From Gammaproteobacteria bacterium (GTDB lineage: Bacteria > Pseudomonadota > Gammaproteobacteria > JABHGC01): 64,000 nucleotides of DNA. The notes below the pieces were generated by a model. It was not told where the DNA came from. It was given only the letters and a program-made list of their open reading frames with translations, and did not search any database. The stretch spans positions 180,597-244,596 of the forward strand of contig JALWTS010000015.1 of assembly GCA_027077805.1 (NCBI GenBank), given 5' to 3'. A program made the position numbers and the translations under genes. Below, one piece after another: positions 18,107 to 27,575 of this stretch. Position 1 is the first letter of the stretch, and every line of letters starts with the position of its first letter.

Positions 18107-19816
18107 TTAAGTTGATTTTGATTGTTGCCATTTTTGATCTAACCAATGCCAAATAATGCCATCAGAACCTTCCCGACCTGTTAGAATATAGTTTAAGGTA
18201 CTGGAATTGTTTAATGTCCATTCTATGCTTGCTTCAAAGTGTGGGGTGCTACAGAATAGAATTTTATCCCCAATTTCTAAAAAAGTGTTGGCTTCGGGTA
18301 ATAAAATATATTCTTGTTGTCTTTGCAGTAGTAGTACAATACAGTATTGGCTTAGACGGCGAAAATGTAAATCTTGTTCTAATACGCCTAAAGCAATATA
18401 TTGCTGTTTTTCTAATAATTCGACAATGGCAGGTGCTGTGTTTTTGCTAATTTCTACTGTCCATATATAAGGTGTTTGATCATTAGTGATAGCACAAATG
18501 CGACTAATTAGAATGTTAATCCATTCTTCGGTTTGTTGTTTCGCTTGTAAAATAAATTCATACACTAATGGCAGTGTCAGTAAGCTGCGAGTGCGTCTTG
18601 CAATCACTTCTCCTGGTTGCATTAAAATATCAATGGCAAGATTGTCAAACAAAATTTTATTATTATGTTGATTTTGTCTGGCAATGACAAATAATTCAGG
18701 CTTGATGTGTTTTGCTGTCATAATGATAGACAAATTATTACTGTCATTATCGGTACCCGCGACAATAGCAACCGCATTTTCAATGCTTGCGGTGCGTAGG
18801 GTAACTTCTTCTGTACCAATGCCATGAATAAATTCTCTTTCACCCTTCATAATGGAAGGGTTTGCTTCAATAATGGTAACAAACATTCCATATTGTTGTA
18901 AGGTTTTTTCGATATATTTACCAAAGCGTCCATAACCACAGACTATCCATAAACCTTTAGGTGGATAAGGCGGATCAGCTAAGGTTTGATTAGGTGTGCC
19001 TGTTAGCCAGTAATAAAGTAAATATAATCCTGGCATATGCAGTGCCATTTGAAGGTTTTCGGCAAAGGTTTGATAGGGATTGATAATATGATCTGTGTCA
19101 AAGGAGGATAGGTTACGACTGACTTCATCAGAATCTGAACGACAAATCACTGGAATATTAGGACGCAATAATTTGGCAGAAACTGCAATTTTTAGATTGG
19201 CTTCATTATCATTGGTCAAGCCGATGACTCCTTGGCATAAAGGGTGCTGAATGCCAGCATTGATTAAATTTTTAGGGTGATTGACATCGGCAAGTAAACC
19301 TGGAACATGAATATTATATTCTTTTAATAGCAGACTATTAATGGCTTCTTGATTATTGTCCAAAACAACTGCTTGCATATGGCGTTCACTCATCGCTTTT
19401 ACTAATGCCATGCCCGTATCACCAAAACCACAGATAATATAAAATGGTTGATGTAGATTTTTGACCAGCTTAATAAAATTAGTTTTGATAATGACTTGTT
19501 TATAAACAGGATGTTGAATTAGTGTTAAAATTTTACCGATTGCGTATAGCCAAGAAATCACACATAAATAAAGGGATATCAGTCCCCAAGCTCGTTGAGC
19601 CTCACTGAGTTCATAGGGGATTTCACCATAACCGATGGTAGTTGCTGTAAAGCTGATATAATAAAAAGCATGAAAAAAACTCATACGCCAAGGGTTTCCA
19701 TCAGGATCAACACCTGGCATTACAGTCATGCCCAAAATCGAAATTGAATAGGCGGTTAATAACAGTAATAACGGCTGTCGCATTTGATGTAAAATTAAAG
19801 CACTTATTTGGGTCAT
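18107..19816 (-). CDS. TrkA-type potassium channel with two RCK regions
   Basis: 569-residue inner-membrane K+ channel. Two membrane helices (about 15-33 and 75-95) flank a pore loop with selectivity filter T60-I-G-Y-G-E65. Two cytoplasmic NAD-binding RCK/TrkA-N domains follow, with Rossmann motifs CGFGDTGMALVKAM (about 130) and CGYGRFGKYIE (about 300), plus an acidic acceptor at the strand end of each (VVLDNN, TIIEAN). It ends in a TrkA-C-like part. The filter ends in Glu instead of the usual Asp. The DUF6394 gene starts 8 bases upstream, a pairing that suggests one functional unit. Confidence 0.88.
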   Translation of the reverse strand: MTQISALILHQMRQPLLLLLTAYSISILGMTVMPGVDPDGNPWRMSFFHAFYYISFTATTIGYGEIPYELSEAQRAWGLISLYLCVISWLYAIGKILTLIQHPVYKQVIIKTNFIKLVKNLHQPFYIICGFGDTGMALVKAMSERHMQAVVLDNNQEAINSLLLKEYNIHVPGLLADVNHPKNLINAGIQHPLCQGVIGLTNDNEANLKIAVSAKLLRPNIPVICRSDSDEVSRNLSSFDTDHIINPYQTFAENLQMALHMPGLYLLYYWLTGTPNQTLADPPYPPKGLWIVCGYGRFGKYIEKTLQQYGMFVTIIEANPSIMKGEREFIHGIGTEEVTLRTASIENAVAIVAGTDNDSNNLSIIMTAKHIKPELFVIARQNQHNNKILFDNLAIDILMQPGEVIARRTRSLLTLPLVYEFILQAKQQTEEWINILISRICAITNDQTPYIWTVEISKNTAPAIVELLEKQQYIALGVLEQDLHFRRLSQYCIVLLLQRQQEYILLPEANTFLEIGDKILFCSTPHFEASIEWTLNNSSTLNYILTGREGSDGIIWHWLDQKWQQSKST

Positions 19817-19824
19817 GTTAGTAT

Positions 19825-20208
19825 TTATCGATGTAGTAAAGTGGTTTCAATTAAGAGTAGAATAACGGAAATGACATTGGCAACTAATGCGCCTGCTGAG
19901 AGTTCAACCACAGTGGCAAGAATTAATGGGCTTAAGCCAACGGCAAACACATGTTCTGCTAATCCCCAAATAATAGCAGCGGCAAGTAATTGTAAATCCG
20001 CTACTAGGCTAGTTGCAAGCAACATAGCACCGAGTTGGGAACGATCCCCAAATTTGAGAATGGTTGCCGCTAAATTAATGATAATGGCAAAAAATAACGA
20101 ATATACCGAATGGTGCTCAGGCTTATCAATATCGCCTATGACAAAACCAAAATTTAAGGTTAAAGCCAAAACAATAAAAAAGGAAAAAATAACTTTTTCA
20201 TGGTTCAT
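19825..20208 (-). CDS. DUF6394 membrane protein
   Basis: 127 residues with four hydrophobic segments, matching the DUF6394 family (ALTLNFGFVIGDID, HHSVYSLFFAIIINLAATIL, KFGDRSQLGAMLLATSLVAD). The function is unknown. It lies 8 bases upstream of the TrkA-type channel in the same operon, so it may be an accessory subunit; that is inferred from position alone. A 142-codon open frame on the opposite strand is a shadow of this gene. Confidence 0.8.
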   Translation of the reverse strand: MNHEKVIFSFFIVLALTLNFGFVIGDIDKPEHHSVYSLFFAIIINLAATILKFGDRSQLGAMLLATSLVADLQLLAAAIIWGLAEHVFAVGLSPLILATVVELSAGALVANVISVILLLIETTLLHR

Positions 20209-20223
20209 TGAAACAGTCCTTTG

Positions 20224-20796
20224 TCATTTTGAATAACGATGGTAATAATGATGTAAATCTTGGCGTAATTCCGCAAATATTTGCTGGAAAGCCGATTGTG
20301 AGGATAACTTAATTGCTTTAGGAACTTGTATGACATATTTTTTGATTTTAGTTCCCGTTGCTTGATAGTTATTTTTCCAAATAATTTTTTGCTGGGGGCT
20401 AAATAGCATGGCTTTAAGCGTTATTTTGCTTTGATAATTGTCATAACGAAAGTTTAAAATTTTCAACCGTAAAATGTCAGATTTTTCAGGTGAGGATGGG
20501 AACTCAGTGGTAAAATAATAAGCCGTAAAAAACTGGGATAATTCTATTTGGGCATGTTGTTTTAATAATTGACCCGCTTGTACAATCCAACTATTTTGAA
20601 TGCCTCCGAATTCCGTTTGTTTAATTAATATTTCTTGGTTTAAAGTATTTGGTTCTATCCATACAGTAATCGCTTGTTGATGTATTGGGGTTTTGATAGG
20701 ATAGTGATCTACTTTGATATCGATTGTCTGATGTTGGATGCAAGCTGATAGTAGTAATACTATTACAAACATTTGTTGCCGAGATAAAAAAGTCAT
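20224..20796 (-). CDS. Putative outer-membrane lipoprotein, unknown function
   Basis: 190 residues starting with a lipoprotein signal peptide, hydrophobic core FVIVLLL then lipobox L-S-A-C19, so it should be processed and lipidated at C19. The rest alternates strands and helices (ITVWIEPNTLNQEILIKQTE, KITLKAMLFSPQQKIIWKN) in a manner resembling ABC-transport auxiliary or LptE-like lipoproteins, but no signature is clear enough to name it. It lies 15 bases upstream of the DUF6394 gene on the same strand. Confidence 0.65.
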   Translation of the reverse strand: MTFLSRQQMFVIVLLLSACIQHQTIDIKVDHYPIKTPIHQQAITVWIEPNTLNQEILIKQTEFGGIQNSWIVQAGQLLKQHAQIELSQFFTAYYFTTEFPSSPEKSDILRLKILNFRYDNYQSKITLKAMLFSPQQKIIWKNNYQATGTKIKKYVIQVPKAIKLSSQSAFQQIFAELRQDLHHYYHRYSK

Positions 20797-20862
20797 AACT
20801 ACTCTTTTTTTTAAATTAAACTATTCTAAACTTATCATTAGACTATATTAAAGGAGTTTTTC

Positions 20863-21306
20863 ATGAAACGTCTATGTTATTTTTTTGGATTATTACTCAT
20901 GTCTCATTTGGTTTGGGCAGGTGATATTATAAAATCTCAGGATTTAGGGGATTATATTGTGCATTATAATGCGTTCACCACTGATACTTTATCACCTCAA
21001 ATTGCCCACCGCTATCGTTTGTCTCGGGGAAGTGATAGAGGTTTACTCAATATTACTTTGTTAAAAAAAGTGTTAGGTAGTCCAAATATGCCAACTGCCT
21101 CCAGAATCAGTGCTTCCGCTACTAATTTGACAGGTCAGTTAAAAAATTTAGATGTGCGTGAAGTAAGAGATGGGCCCGCGATTTATTATCTGGCAGAATT
21201 CAAAGTTTCGGATAAAGAAACCTTAGATTTTAAGATAAAAATTCAGCCATTTTTAGAGAATAAAGTTTATGAAGTGAAGTTTCGGCAACAGTTTTTCACT
21301 AAATAA
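20863..21306 (+). CDS. DUF4426 periplasmic protein
   Basis: 147 residues with a cleavable signal peptide (FFGLLLMSHLVWA, cleavage before GDI) and a DUF4426 domain: YIVHYNAFTTDTLSPQIAHR near the N-terminus, SRGSDRGLLNI, then the C-terminal VYEVKFRQQFF. The family is common in gammaproteobacteria and its role is not known. The start is well supported by aaaggag 7 bases upstream. It is followed after 36 bases by the response regulator gene. Confidence 0.85.
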   Translation: MKRLCYFFGLLLMSHLVWAGDIIKSQDLGDYIVHYNAFTTDTLSPQIAHRYRLSRGSDRGLLNITLLKKVLGSPNMPTASRISASATNLTGQLKNLDVREVRDGPAIYYLAEFKVSDKETLDFKIKIQPFLENKVYEVKFRQQFFTK

Positions 21307-21342
21307 TATAAATATTGACAAAAAGTAAGTGTTTATTAACGA

Positions 21343-21711
21343 ATGAAAATTTTGCTAGTTGAAGATAATGAAATGAATCGGGATATGTTATCTCGGCGTT
21401 TACAACGAAAGGGATTTGATATTGTGATTGCGGTTAATGGTGAAGAAGCCATTGATATGACAGAAAAAATTAATCCTGATCTGATTTTAATGGATATGAG
21501 TTTACCTATTGTTGATGGTTGGGAAGCAACAAAAACGATTAAAGCCAATATGGAATATCGTCATATTCCTATTATTGGCTTATCGGCACATGCCATGTCT
21601 GGTGATAGAGAAAAAGGTTTGGCCGCGGGTTGTAATGAGTATGAAACCAAGCCCGTGGATATGGTGAAATTGTTGAAAAAAATTAGTCAGTTAACGTCAA
21701 GTGAAATGTAA
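21343..21711 (+). CDS. Stand-alone CheY-like response regulator
   Basis: 122-residue single receiver domain with no output domain. The acidic pocket is E7/D8, the phosphorylation site D51 (LILMDMSLP), the switch Ser S81 (IIGLSAHAM) and the conserved Lys K103 (ETKPVD). All phospho-transfer residues are intact. It resembles the receivers that act with hybrid kinases or partner-switching phosphatases. No histidine kinase is nearby, so its partner cannot be named. It converges with dapE. Confidence 0.93.
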   Translation: MKILLVEDNEMNRDMLSRRLQRKGFDIVIAVNGEEAIDMTEKINPDLILMDMSLPIVDGWEATKTIKANMEYRHIPIIGLSAHAMSGDREKGLAAGCNEYETKPVDMVKLLKKISQLTSSEM

Positions 21712-21759
21712 GTTAAGTGTTAGCTTTGGGACTTAATTTACTATCGGGTGTTGATTAAT

Positions 21760-22902
21760 TTAGGTCAACAATTTGAGCAGAATTTGGTAATAAATTTGTG
21801 ATAATCTCTCTAAGTCTTTAATGGCGACACATTCATTAACTTGATGAATGGTAGCATTAAGAGGCCCTAATTCAATGACTTGAGCACCTGTTGGGGCAAT
21901 AAATCTGCCATCTGAAGTACCGCCTGTGGTGGAAAGTTCGGCATTATTTCCAGTAATGGTTTTAATCGCTGTTTGGGTAGCATTAACGAGTTTTGCCGGT
22001 TCTGTTAAAAATGGGAAGCCAGAATGTCGCCAATTTATTTTGTAGCTTAATTGATGTTGTTGTAAAATTGCTTCAACTTTTTGTTGCAACTTTGTGTGGG
22101 TAGTGGCAGTTGAATAACGAAAGTTAAATTTAAGATTTAATTCACCTGGAATGACATTGTCAGCACCTGTCCCTGCGGTAATATTTGATATATGAAAGCT
22201 CGTCGCTGGAAAGTAAGGATTTCCTTGATCCCAAACTTGTTGATATAAATCTTGCAAGGCAGGTAATGCGATTTGAATGGGATTTAAGGCAAACTGAGGA
22301 TAGGCAATATGTCCTTGTTTGCCATAAATCGTCAAATATGCGCTTAATGATCCTCGACGACCATTTTTTATAATATCACCTAATTTTTTAGAACTAGAAG
22401 GTTCACCAACTAAACAATAATCAATTTTTTGTTGGCGTTGCTTTAATGTTTCTATGACTTTGACAGTACCATCAACCGCAGGCCCTTCTTCATCACTGGT
22501 GATCAAAAAACCGATGGAACCTTGGATTTGCTTGGCATGCGTTTGGAATAATTGTTCACATGCGACAATCATTGCCGCTAAACTGCCCTTCATATCGGCA
22601 CTGCCTCGACCATAAAGATAACCCTCTTTAATGGTGGGGGTAAATGGTGGGCTATGCCATTGTGATTCTGAACCAATGGGAACAACATCGGTATGCCCTG
22701 CAAATACAAACAGGGGTTTTGTTTTACCCCAGCAAGCCCAAAGATTACTGACTTGACCAAATGTTAAGTTTTCAATGCGAAAGTTTAATCTGGCTAATCT
22801 GCTGGCCAATAAATCTTGACAGCCTTGATCATCAGGCGTAAGCGATGGGCGAGCAATGAGTGCCATGGCTAATGCAAGGGTAGGTGAGTTCATTAACTTC
22901 AT
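21760..22902 (-). CDS. dapE: Succinyl-diaminopimelate desuccinylase
   Basis: Zinc metallopeptidase-family enzyme that hydrolyses N-succinyl-L,L-diaminopimelate to diaminopimelate and succinate, for lysine and peptidoglycan. Metal site motifs are intact: FAGHTDVVP (first His and Asp), [10 protein letters not shown] (bridging Asp), [11 protein letters not shown] (catalytic Glu pair) and the C-terminal [12 protein letters not shown]is. Length 380 is normal. It is the last gene of the minus-strand dapC-dapD-dapE operon. Two Met codons near the start (22902 and 22893) are both possible. Confidence 0.95.
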   Translation of the reverse strand: MKLMNSPTLALAMALIARPSLTPDDQGCQDLLASRLARLNFRIENLTFGQVSNLWACWGKTKPLFVFAGHTDVVPIGSESQWHSPPFTPTIKEGYLYGRGSADMKGSLAAMIVACEQLFQTHAKQIQGSIGFLITSDEEGPAVDGTVKVIETLKQRQQKIDYCLVGEPSSSKKLGDIIKNGRRGSLSAYLTIYGKQGHIAYPQFALNPIQIALPALQDLYQQVWDQGNPYFPATSFHISNITAGTGADNVIPGELNLKFNFRYSTATTHTKLQQKVEAILQQHQLSYKINWRHSGFPFLTEPAKLVNATQTAIKTITGNNAELSTTGGTSDGRFIAPTGAQVIELGPLNATIHQVNECVAIKDLERLSQIYYQILLKLLT

Positions 22903-22947
22903 GCGCTTTCATTGATGAGAAAATTAATAGTATGCTTGTGCTTAGTT

Positions 22948-23769
22948 TTAGTCTCTTAATAATTCGTTCAGCCCGACTTTACTGCGAGTTTTTTCGTCCA
23001 CTTGTTTAATAATTACGGCACAATACAAACTATGACTACCATCTTTTGCTGGAAGATTGCCTGGAACCACTACCGCTCCTTCGGGTACTTTCCCATAGCT
23101 AATTTCACCTGTTTCACGGTGGTAAATTTTGGTGCTTTTGCCAATGTAAACACCCATGGAAATGACGGCCCCTTTTTCAACAATCACGCCTTCAACAATT
23201 TCAGAGCGAGCACCAATAAAACAATCATCTTCAATAATGGTTGGCGTCGCTTGTAATGGTTCTAAAACCCCACCAATACCCACGCCACCTGATAAATGGA
23301 CATTTTTACCAATTTGGGCACAGGAGCCAACGGTTGCCCAAGTATCCACCATAGTACCACTATCAACATAAGCCCCAATATTGACATAAGAAGGCATTAA
23401 TATCACATTCGGAGCAAGATAGGAGCCTCTGCGTGCGGTTGCTGGTGGGACTATTCTAACACCACTATCCCGAAATTCTCGGGAATTATGATCGGCATAT
23501 TTTGAGGCAACTTTATCATAGTAATTGGTAAAACCCCCTTTCATAAAATGATTATCTTCAATCCGAAATGATAATAATACCGCTTTTTTAATCCATTCAT
23601 GAACTATCCAAGTTTGGTCTTGTTTTTCAGCCACTCTAATTTTACCTTGGTCTAAGGCTTCTAGCACTTGGCATACCGCTTCTTTAACAGGCGTATCAAC
23701 ATTTCTTGGGGTAATATCGGCACGTTTTTCAAACGCTTGTTCAATAATTGCTTGTAAATTTTCCATCAT
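22948..23769 (-). CDS. dapD: Tetrahydrodipicolinate N-succinyltransferase
   Basis: Left-handed beta-helix acyltransferase that succinylates tetrahydrodipicolinate using succinyl-CoA. The protein (273 residues) has the DapD N-terminal helical part, [18 protein letters not shown], then hexapeptide-repeat coils ([53 protein letters not shown]) and the family C-terminus [10 protein letters not shown]. Nothing is missing. It is the middle gene of the dap operon, 45 bases before dapE. Confidence 0.97.
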   Translation of the reverse strand: MMENLQAIIEQAFEKRADITPRNVDTPVKEAVCQVLEALDQGKIRVAEKQDQTWIVHEWIKKAVLLSFRIEDNHFMKGGFTNYYDKVASKYADHNSREFRDSGVRIVPPATARRGSYLAPNVILMPSYVNIGAYVDSGTMVDTWATVGSCAQIGKNVHLSGGVGIGGVLEPLQATPTIIEDDCFIGARSEIVEGVIVEKGAVISMGVYIGKSTKIYHRETGEISYGKVPEGAVVVPGNLPAKDGSHSLYCAVIIKQVDEKTRSKVGLNELLRD

Positions 23770-23833
23770 AATTCCTTAAATAATTTCTTGATTATGCCTT
23801 AATAGTTGTTTTGGTTTAAGTGTTGAATAAAAA

Positions 23834-25030
23834 TTATAGTGTTTGACAAAAATCTTGAATTCTATGTGTGCCATCTAAGCATTGTGCGAACGGTGCAACC
23901 AATGCTAAGCGAATATAATAACTACCAGGATTTGTGCCTTGAAAGGGGCGGGATAAATAACTTCCGGGTAAGACGACAATATTGGTTTTAGCAAATAATT
24001 TTTGAGTAAATTCGGTATCATCAATTGGTGTTTGTACCCATAAATAAAACCCGGCATCAGGTTTCTCAACCGTTAGTACTTCATTCATCAGTGGATAAAT
24101 ACTATCGTATTTTTCTTGATAAAGTTGACGATTTTCAATCACATGTTGCTCATCTTGCCAAGCGATAGTACTTGCGATTTGGGTGGCGATTGGCATGGCA
24201 CAACCGTGATAGGTACGATAGCGATAAAAACGTTGTATAATATCGGCATCACCCGCAACAAAACCAGAACGCAATCCTGCCAAGTTAGAACGTTTCGATA
24301 GACTGTGAAATACAATACAGTGTTGATAGTCAATATTTCCCATTTTATAAGCCGCTTGTAATAAACCCACGGGTGGTTTTGAGTCTTGCAAATACAATTC
24401 TGAATAACATTCATCCGAAGCAATGACAAAATTGTATTGTTCGGCTTTTTGAATTAATTCCTGTAAGGTTTTCAGTGCTAAACTATTGCCCATTGGATTA
24501 CCTGGATTGCAAATATAAATTAATTGACAACGTTGCCAAATATGCTGGGGAATAGCATCAAAATCAGGTAAAAAGTGGGTTTTTTTATCCGTATTGATGT
24601 ACCAAGGTTGTGCACCTGCGAGTAAGGCTGCTCCTTCGTAAATTTGATAAAATGGATTAGGCATTAAAACCAGCGGTAAATTATTTTTATCAATCACTGC
24701 TTGGGCAATGGCAAATAATGCTTCTCTCGTTCCGTTCACAGGAAGAACATGTTGTTCTGGATCAATGGCTTTAGTCGTAATTTGATAACGTTGACTGCAC
24801 CAATTCGCAATGGCATTGCGTAGTTCAAGACTCCCTTTAGTCGTCGGGTAACAGTTGCTGGTATTTAAGGCGTGTTGTAATGCTTCTAACACCAATGTTG
24901 GTGCGGCATGTTTAGGTTCACCAATGGAGAATGAAATACTTGGAAGTTCTTGATTTTTATCAATATTATTTAATAGTTTGGTTAAACGTTCAAACGGATA
25001 AGCATGCAGTTTATCTAAATCTGGGTTCAT
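23834..25030 (-). CDS. dapC: Succinyldiaminopimelate transaminase
   Basis: Class I/II PLP aminotransferase (398 residues) that makes N-succinyl-diaminopimelate from the keto precursor with glutamate. Visible motifs are SIGEPKHAAP near the N-terminus, VNGTREALFAIAQAV, CNPGNPMGN, SDECYSELY and the PLP-lysine segment FHSLSKRSNLAGLRSGF. This form matches the DapC family found beside dapD in betaproteobacteria and sulfur gammaproteobacteria. It is first of the operon and divergent from the DoxX gene. A related ArgD-type enzyme is not excluded biochemically, but the neighbours settle it. Confidence 0.93.
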   Translation of the reverse strand: MNPDLDKLHAYPFERLTKLLNNIDKNQELPSISFSIGEPKHAAPTLVLEALQHALNTSNCYPTTKGSLELRNAIANWCSQRYQITTKAIDPEQHVLPVNGTREALFAIAQAVIDKNNLPLVLMPNPFYQIYEGAALLAGAQPWYINTDKKTHFLPDFDAIPQHIWQRCQLIYICNPGNPMGNSLALKTLQELIQKAEQYNFVIASDECYSELYLQDSKPPVGLLQAAYKMGNIDYQHCIVFHSLSKRSNLAGLRSGFVAGDADIIQRFYRYRTYHGCAMPIATQIASTIAWQDEQHVIENRQLYQEKYDSIYPLMNEVLTVEKPDAGFYLWVQTPIDDTEFTQKLFAKTNIVVLPGSYLSRPFQGTNPGSYYIRLALVAPFAQCLDGTHRIQDFCQTL

Positions 25031-25105
25031 AGATAATTTTAAAAAAAATAAAGAACAGCAATTATAGCAGATTTTTTATGGATTAACATCTAAAATTATC
25101 AACCA

Positions 25106-25127
25106 TGCTATCCTATTATTGATAGCA
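25106..25127. promoter_or_regulatory. Palindrome between dapC and the DoxX operon
   Basis: Perfect 7-base inverted repeat tgctatc-N8-gatagca in the divergent intergenic region, about 70 bases upstream of the DoxX start and 75 upstream of dapC. Its size fits an operator for a dimeric repressor. No regulator gene is adjacent, so the assignment is tentative. Confidence 0.3.
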
Positions 25128-25196
25128 CTATGGAACTAAGTGGTGCGACAAATTATCTAAGGCAAGATTTCAATGTAATTTACTGAGGGACAGTTG

Positions 25197-25793
25197 ATGA
25201 ATATTTTATGTCGATTACAAGGTTTATTAAATTCAAGCAGTGCAATGGATTTTTTAGCACCACTCGCGTTGCGTTTATATTTAGCCCCTGTATTTTGGGT
25301 GGCAGGAACGAATAAATGGTCAGATATGGAGAATATTATCGCTTGGTTTGGTAATCCTGACTGGGGTTTGGGTTTACCCTTTCCAGCATTAATGGCATAT
25401 TTAGCGACATTCACGGAAATGTTGGGTGCGATTGCCTTATCAATTGGTTTGGGAGTGCGTTGGGTATCGATTCCTTTAATGATTACCATGTTAGTAGCGA
25501 TTTTTACGGTGCATTGGCAACATGGCTGGCAAGCCGTTGCCGATAAAATGTCGCCTTGGGCCAATGAAAATATTGATGAGGTGATTGATCGTTTGGATAG
25601 GGCGAAATCTATTTTACAAGAACATGGCAATTATGATTGGTTGACTGAAACAGGGAATTTTGTTATCAGTAACAACGGGATTGAATGGGGAGCGACTTAT
25701 TTTGTCATGTTGTTAGCCTTATTTTTTCTTGGTGCTGGACGCTATTTTAGTCTAGATTATTGGATAGCGAAACAATTTTGTGGTACAAAATAA
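25197..25793 (+). CDS. DoxX family membrane protein
   Basis: 198-residue inner-membrane protein of the DoxX family: FLAPLALRLYLAPVFWVAGTNKW at the first helix, WGLGLPFPALMAYLATFTEM, GVRWVSIPLMITML, and a last hydrophobic helix FVMLLALFFLGAGRYFSLDY. Four helices are visible. DoxX-type proteins take part in quinone-linked redox chemistry in some organisms, but the substrate here is unknown. I start at the ATG 25197, preceded by gaggga; a TTG immediately upstream is less likely. It begins a DoxX-DUF547-ArsS operon, with a one-base overlap to the next gene. Confidence 0.85.
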   Translation: MNILCRLQGLLNSSSAMDFLAPLALRLYLAPVFWVAGTNKWSDMENIIAWFGNPDWGLGLPFPALMAYLATFTEMLGAIALSIGLGVRWVSIPLMITMLVAIFTVHWQHGWQAVADKMSPWANENIDEVIDRLDRAKSILQEHGNYDWLTETGNFVISNNGIEWGATYFVMLLALFFLGAGRYFSLDYWIAKQFCGTK

Positions 25794-26530
25794 TGGTAAT
25801 GCGTTGCTTGTTATTAATGAGTATTGGTTTGTTTTCATTCATCAGTGAAGCAGATTCGCCCGACTGGTCTAACTACGCCAAGTTATTGGGACATTATGTG
25901 GTAAAAAAAAATGTTAATAATCACCAACAGCATTGGGTGTCCTATTCCAAATTAAGGCAAGGTAGTTTGTTTTATAATGTGGTACGAGACATACAATATT
26001 TTCCATTACATCGTTTGCACACAAGAGAAGAAAAACTGGCATTTTATATTAATGCTTATAATATCTTAGCCATGAAAATGGTCATAGAACATTGGCCAGT
26101 GGATAGCATTAAAGACATTGGTTATTTTTTTAGCCCAGTTTGGGAAAAACCTGCAGGAAGGCTTGGTCGTAAAATAGTGAGTTTAGATGAGGTAGAACAT
26201 AAAATTTTGCGACCAATGAAAGAGCCAAGAATCCATTTTGCCTTAGTCTGTGCTTCGATTGGTTGTCCTGATCTATTACAAGAGCCATTTACTGCTGAAA
26301 AACTTGATCAACAATTAGACCATCAAGTGACTCATTATTTGAATAGTAATAAAGGTTTAGTGATTAAATCAGGCTATATTCGAGTATCTAAGATTTTTCA
26401 TTGGTTTGCCAAAGATTTTAAAGCACAAGGCGGGGTCGATAAATGGATTAGACGCTATCGGCGGGATTTGCCGTTAAATCTTCCAATTAAAGCAGATTTG
26501 CCTTATGATTGGTCATTAAATGGACAATAA
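25793..26530 (+). CDS. DUF547 domain protein, probably secreted
   Basis: 245 residues with an N-terminal hydrophobic signal-like segment (CLLLMSIGLFSFI) and a DUF547 domain: WVSYSKLRQG, EEKLAFYINAYNILAMKMV, IHFALVCASIGCPDLLQEPF and ISKIFHWFAKDF-like ending (VSKIFHWFAKDFKAQGG). DUF547 proteins have a conserved Cys (here in CASIGCPDL) reminiscent of papain-like folds, but no activity is established. The ATG at 25793 overlaps the DoxX stop by one base, implying translational coupling. An upstream TTG would extend into DoxX and is rejected. Confidence 0.85.
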   Translation: MVMRCLLLMSIGLFSFISEADSPDWSNYAKLLGHYVVKKNVNNHQQHWVSYSKLRQGSLFYNVVRDIQYFPLHRLHTREEKLAFYINAYNILAMKMVIEHWPVDSIKDIGYFFSPVWEKPAGRLGRKIVSLDEVEHKILRPMKEPRIHFALVCASIGCPDLLQEPFTAEKLDQQLDHQVTHYLNSNKGLVIKSGYIRVSKIFHWFAKDFKAQGGVDKWIRRYRRDLPLNLPIKADLPYDWSLNGQ

Positions 26531-26538
26531 TAAAACTT

Positions 26539-27495
26539 ATGTTAGCAACCTTACCTTTATTAGAACCCAGTCAATTTCCTAAAATTCGTCGAAAGCAGTT
26601 GCAAATTTTACAAGTCAATCTTGGTTATCGTTGTAATCAACAATGTTTGCATTGTCATGTCAATGCTGGCCCTAAGCGTAGTGAGACTATGTCAGATGAA
26701 ACTGCCACACAAGTAAAAATGTTTTTTCAACAACATCCGATTAAAGTATTAGACCTAACCGGTGGTGCACCTGAACTTAATCCAGTGTTTCGAGACCTAG
26801 TGATGACGGCTAAAGCTCAGGGTTTAGCCGTTATTGATCGCTGTAATTTAACCATTCTTAGTGAGTCAGGGCAAGAAGATTTAGCCGTGTTTTTAGCACA
26901 GCATCAAGTGGAAATTATTGCCTCATTACCTTGTTATTTAGAAGAAAATGTTGATAAACAACGAGGCAAGGGGGTATTCGAGCAAAGTGTCGCAGGATTA
27001 AAACAATTAAATGCCTTAGGGTATGGTAAAGATCCGAAATTAAAACTCAATCTCATGTATAATCCCATTGATCCCATATTACCCCCGACACAAACGGTAT
27101 TAGAAGCAGATTACAAAGCAAAACTAAAACAATTAGGAATTGCATTTAATCATTTATATACCTTAACGAATATGCCCATTCAACGTTTTGGTAGTGCCTT
27201 GATTTCTAAGGGTCAATTTCATCCTTATATCGCATTATTAAAATCGGCGTATCAATCGGAAAATTTAAAATCAGTCATGTGTCGAACCCTAATCAGTGTG
27301 GATTGGTTGGGTTATGTTTATGACTGTGATTTTAATCAAATGCTGGATTTGCCATTGCAGTGGCAACAACAAGCTAAAGTTCATTTAACAGATTTAATGA
27401 ATACTGATTTGACTCAAAACCCAATTTGTGTGGCAGATCATTGTTATGGTTGTACGGCTGGTGAGGGTTCTAGTTGTGGTGGGGCATTGTCTTAG
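26539..27495 (+). CDS. arsS: ArsS-like radical SAM/Cys-rich protein
   Basis: 318-residue radical SAM enzyme with cluster motif C32-N-Q-Q-C36-L-H-C39 (LGYRCNQQCLHCHVNAGP) and the SAM-binding LDLTGGAPELNP. The C-terminal Cys-rich end C302-Y-G-C305-TAGEGSS-C313 is characteristic of the family that includes ArsS. Members make arsenosugar precursors from methylated arsenicals with ArsM, and some relatives carry selenocysteine at this end; this one uses Cys. The ATG at 26539 is preferred over an upstream TTG inside the DUF547 gene. No ArsM methyltransferase is in the window, so the arsenic role is plausible but unproved. Confidence 0.78.
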   Translation: MLATLPLLEPSQFPKIRRKQLQILQVNLGYRCNQQCLHCHVNAGPKRSETMSDETATQVKMFFQQHPIKVLDLTGGAPELNPVFRDLVMTAKAQGLAVIDRCNLTILSESGQEDLAVFLAQHQVEIIASLPCYLEENVDKQRGKGVFEQSVAGLKQLNALGYGKDPKLKLNLMYNPIDPILPPTQTVLEADYKAKLKQLGIAFNHLYTLTNMPIQRFGSALISKGQFHPYIALLKSAYQSENLKSVMCRTLISVDWLGYVYDCDFNQMLDLPLQWQQQAKVHLTDLMNTDLTQNPICVADHCYGCTAGEGSSCGGALS

Positions 27496-27575
27496 CTTAT
27501 TTAATAGGAAAACGATACGGGTCTGATTTTTGCTTTTTAATTTTAATTATTTGTGATAATAAAGGTTTTTTTGAA

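Noticed and set aside
19808..20236. 142-codon plus-strand open frame opposite the DUF6394 gene
   Set aside because: Shadow of a conserved membrane protein; the Ala/Lys/Ile pattern mirrors its hydrophobic codons.
25157..25630. 157-codon minus-strand open frame opposite the DoxX gene
   Set aside because: The DoxX reading is clearly the real one; the antisense product has no domain.
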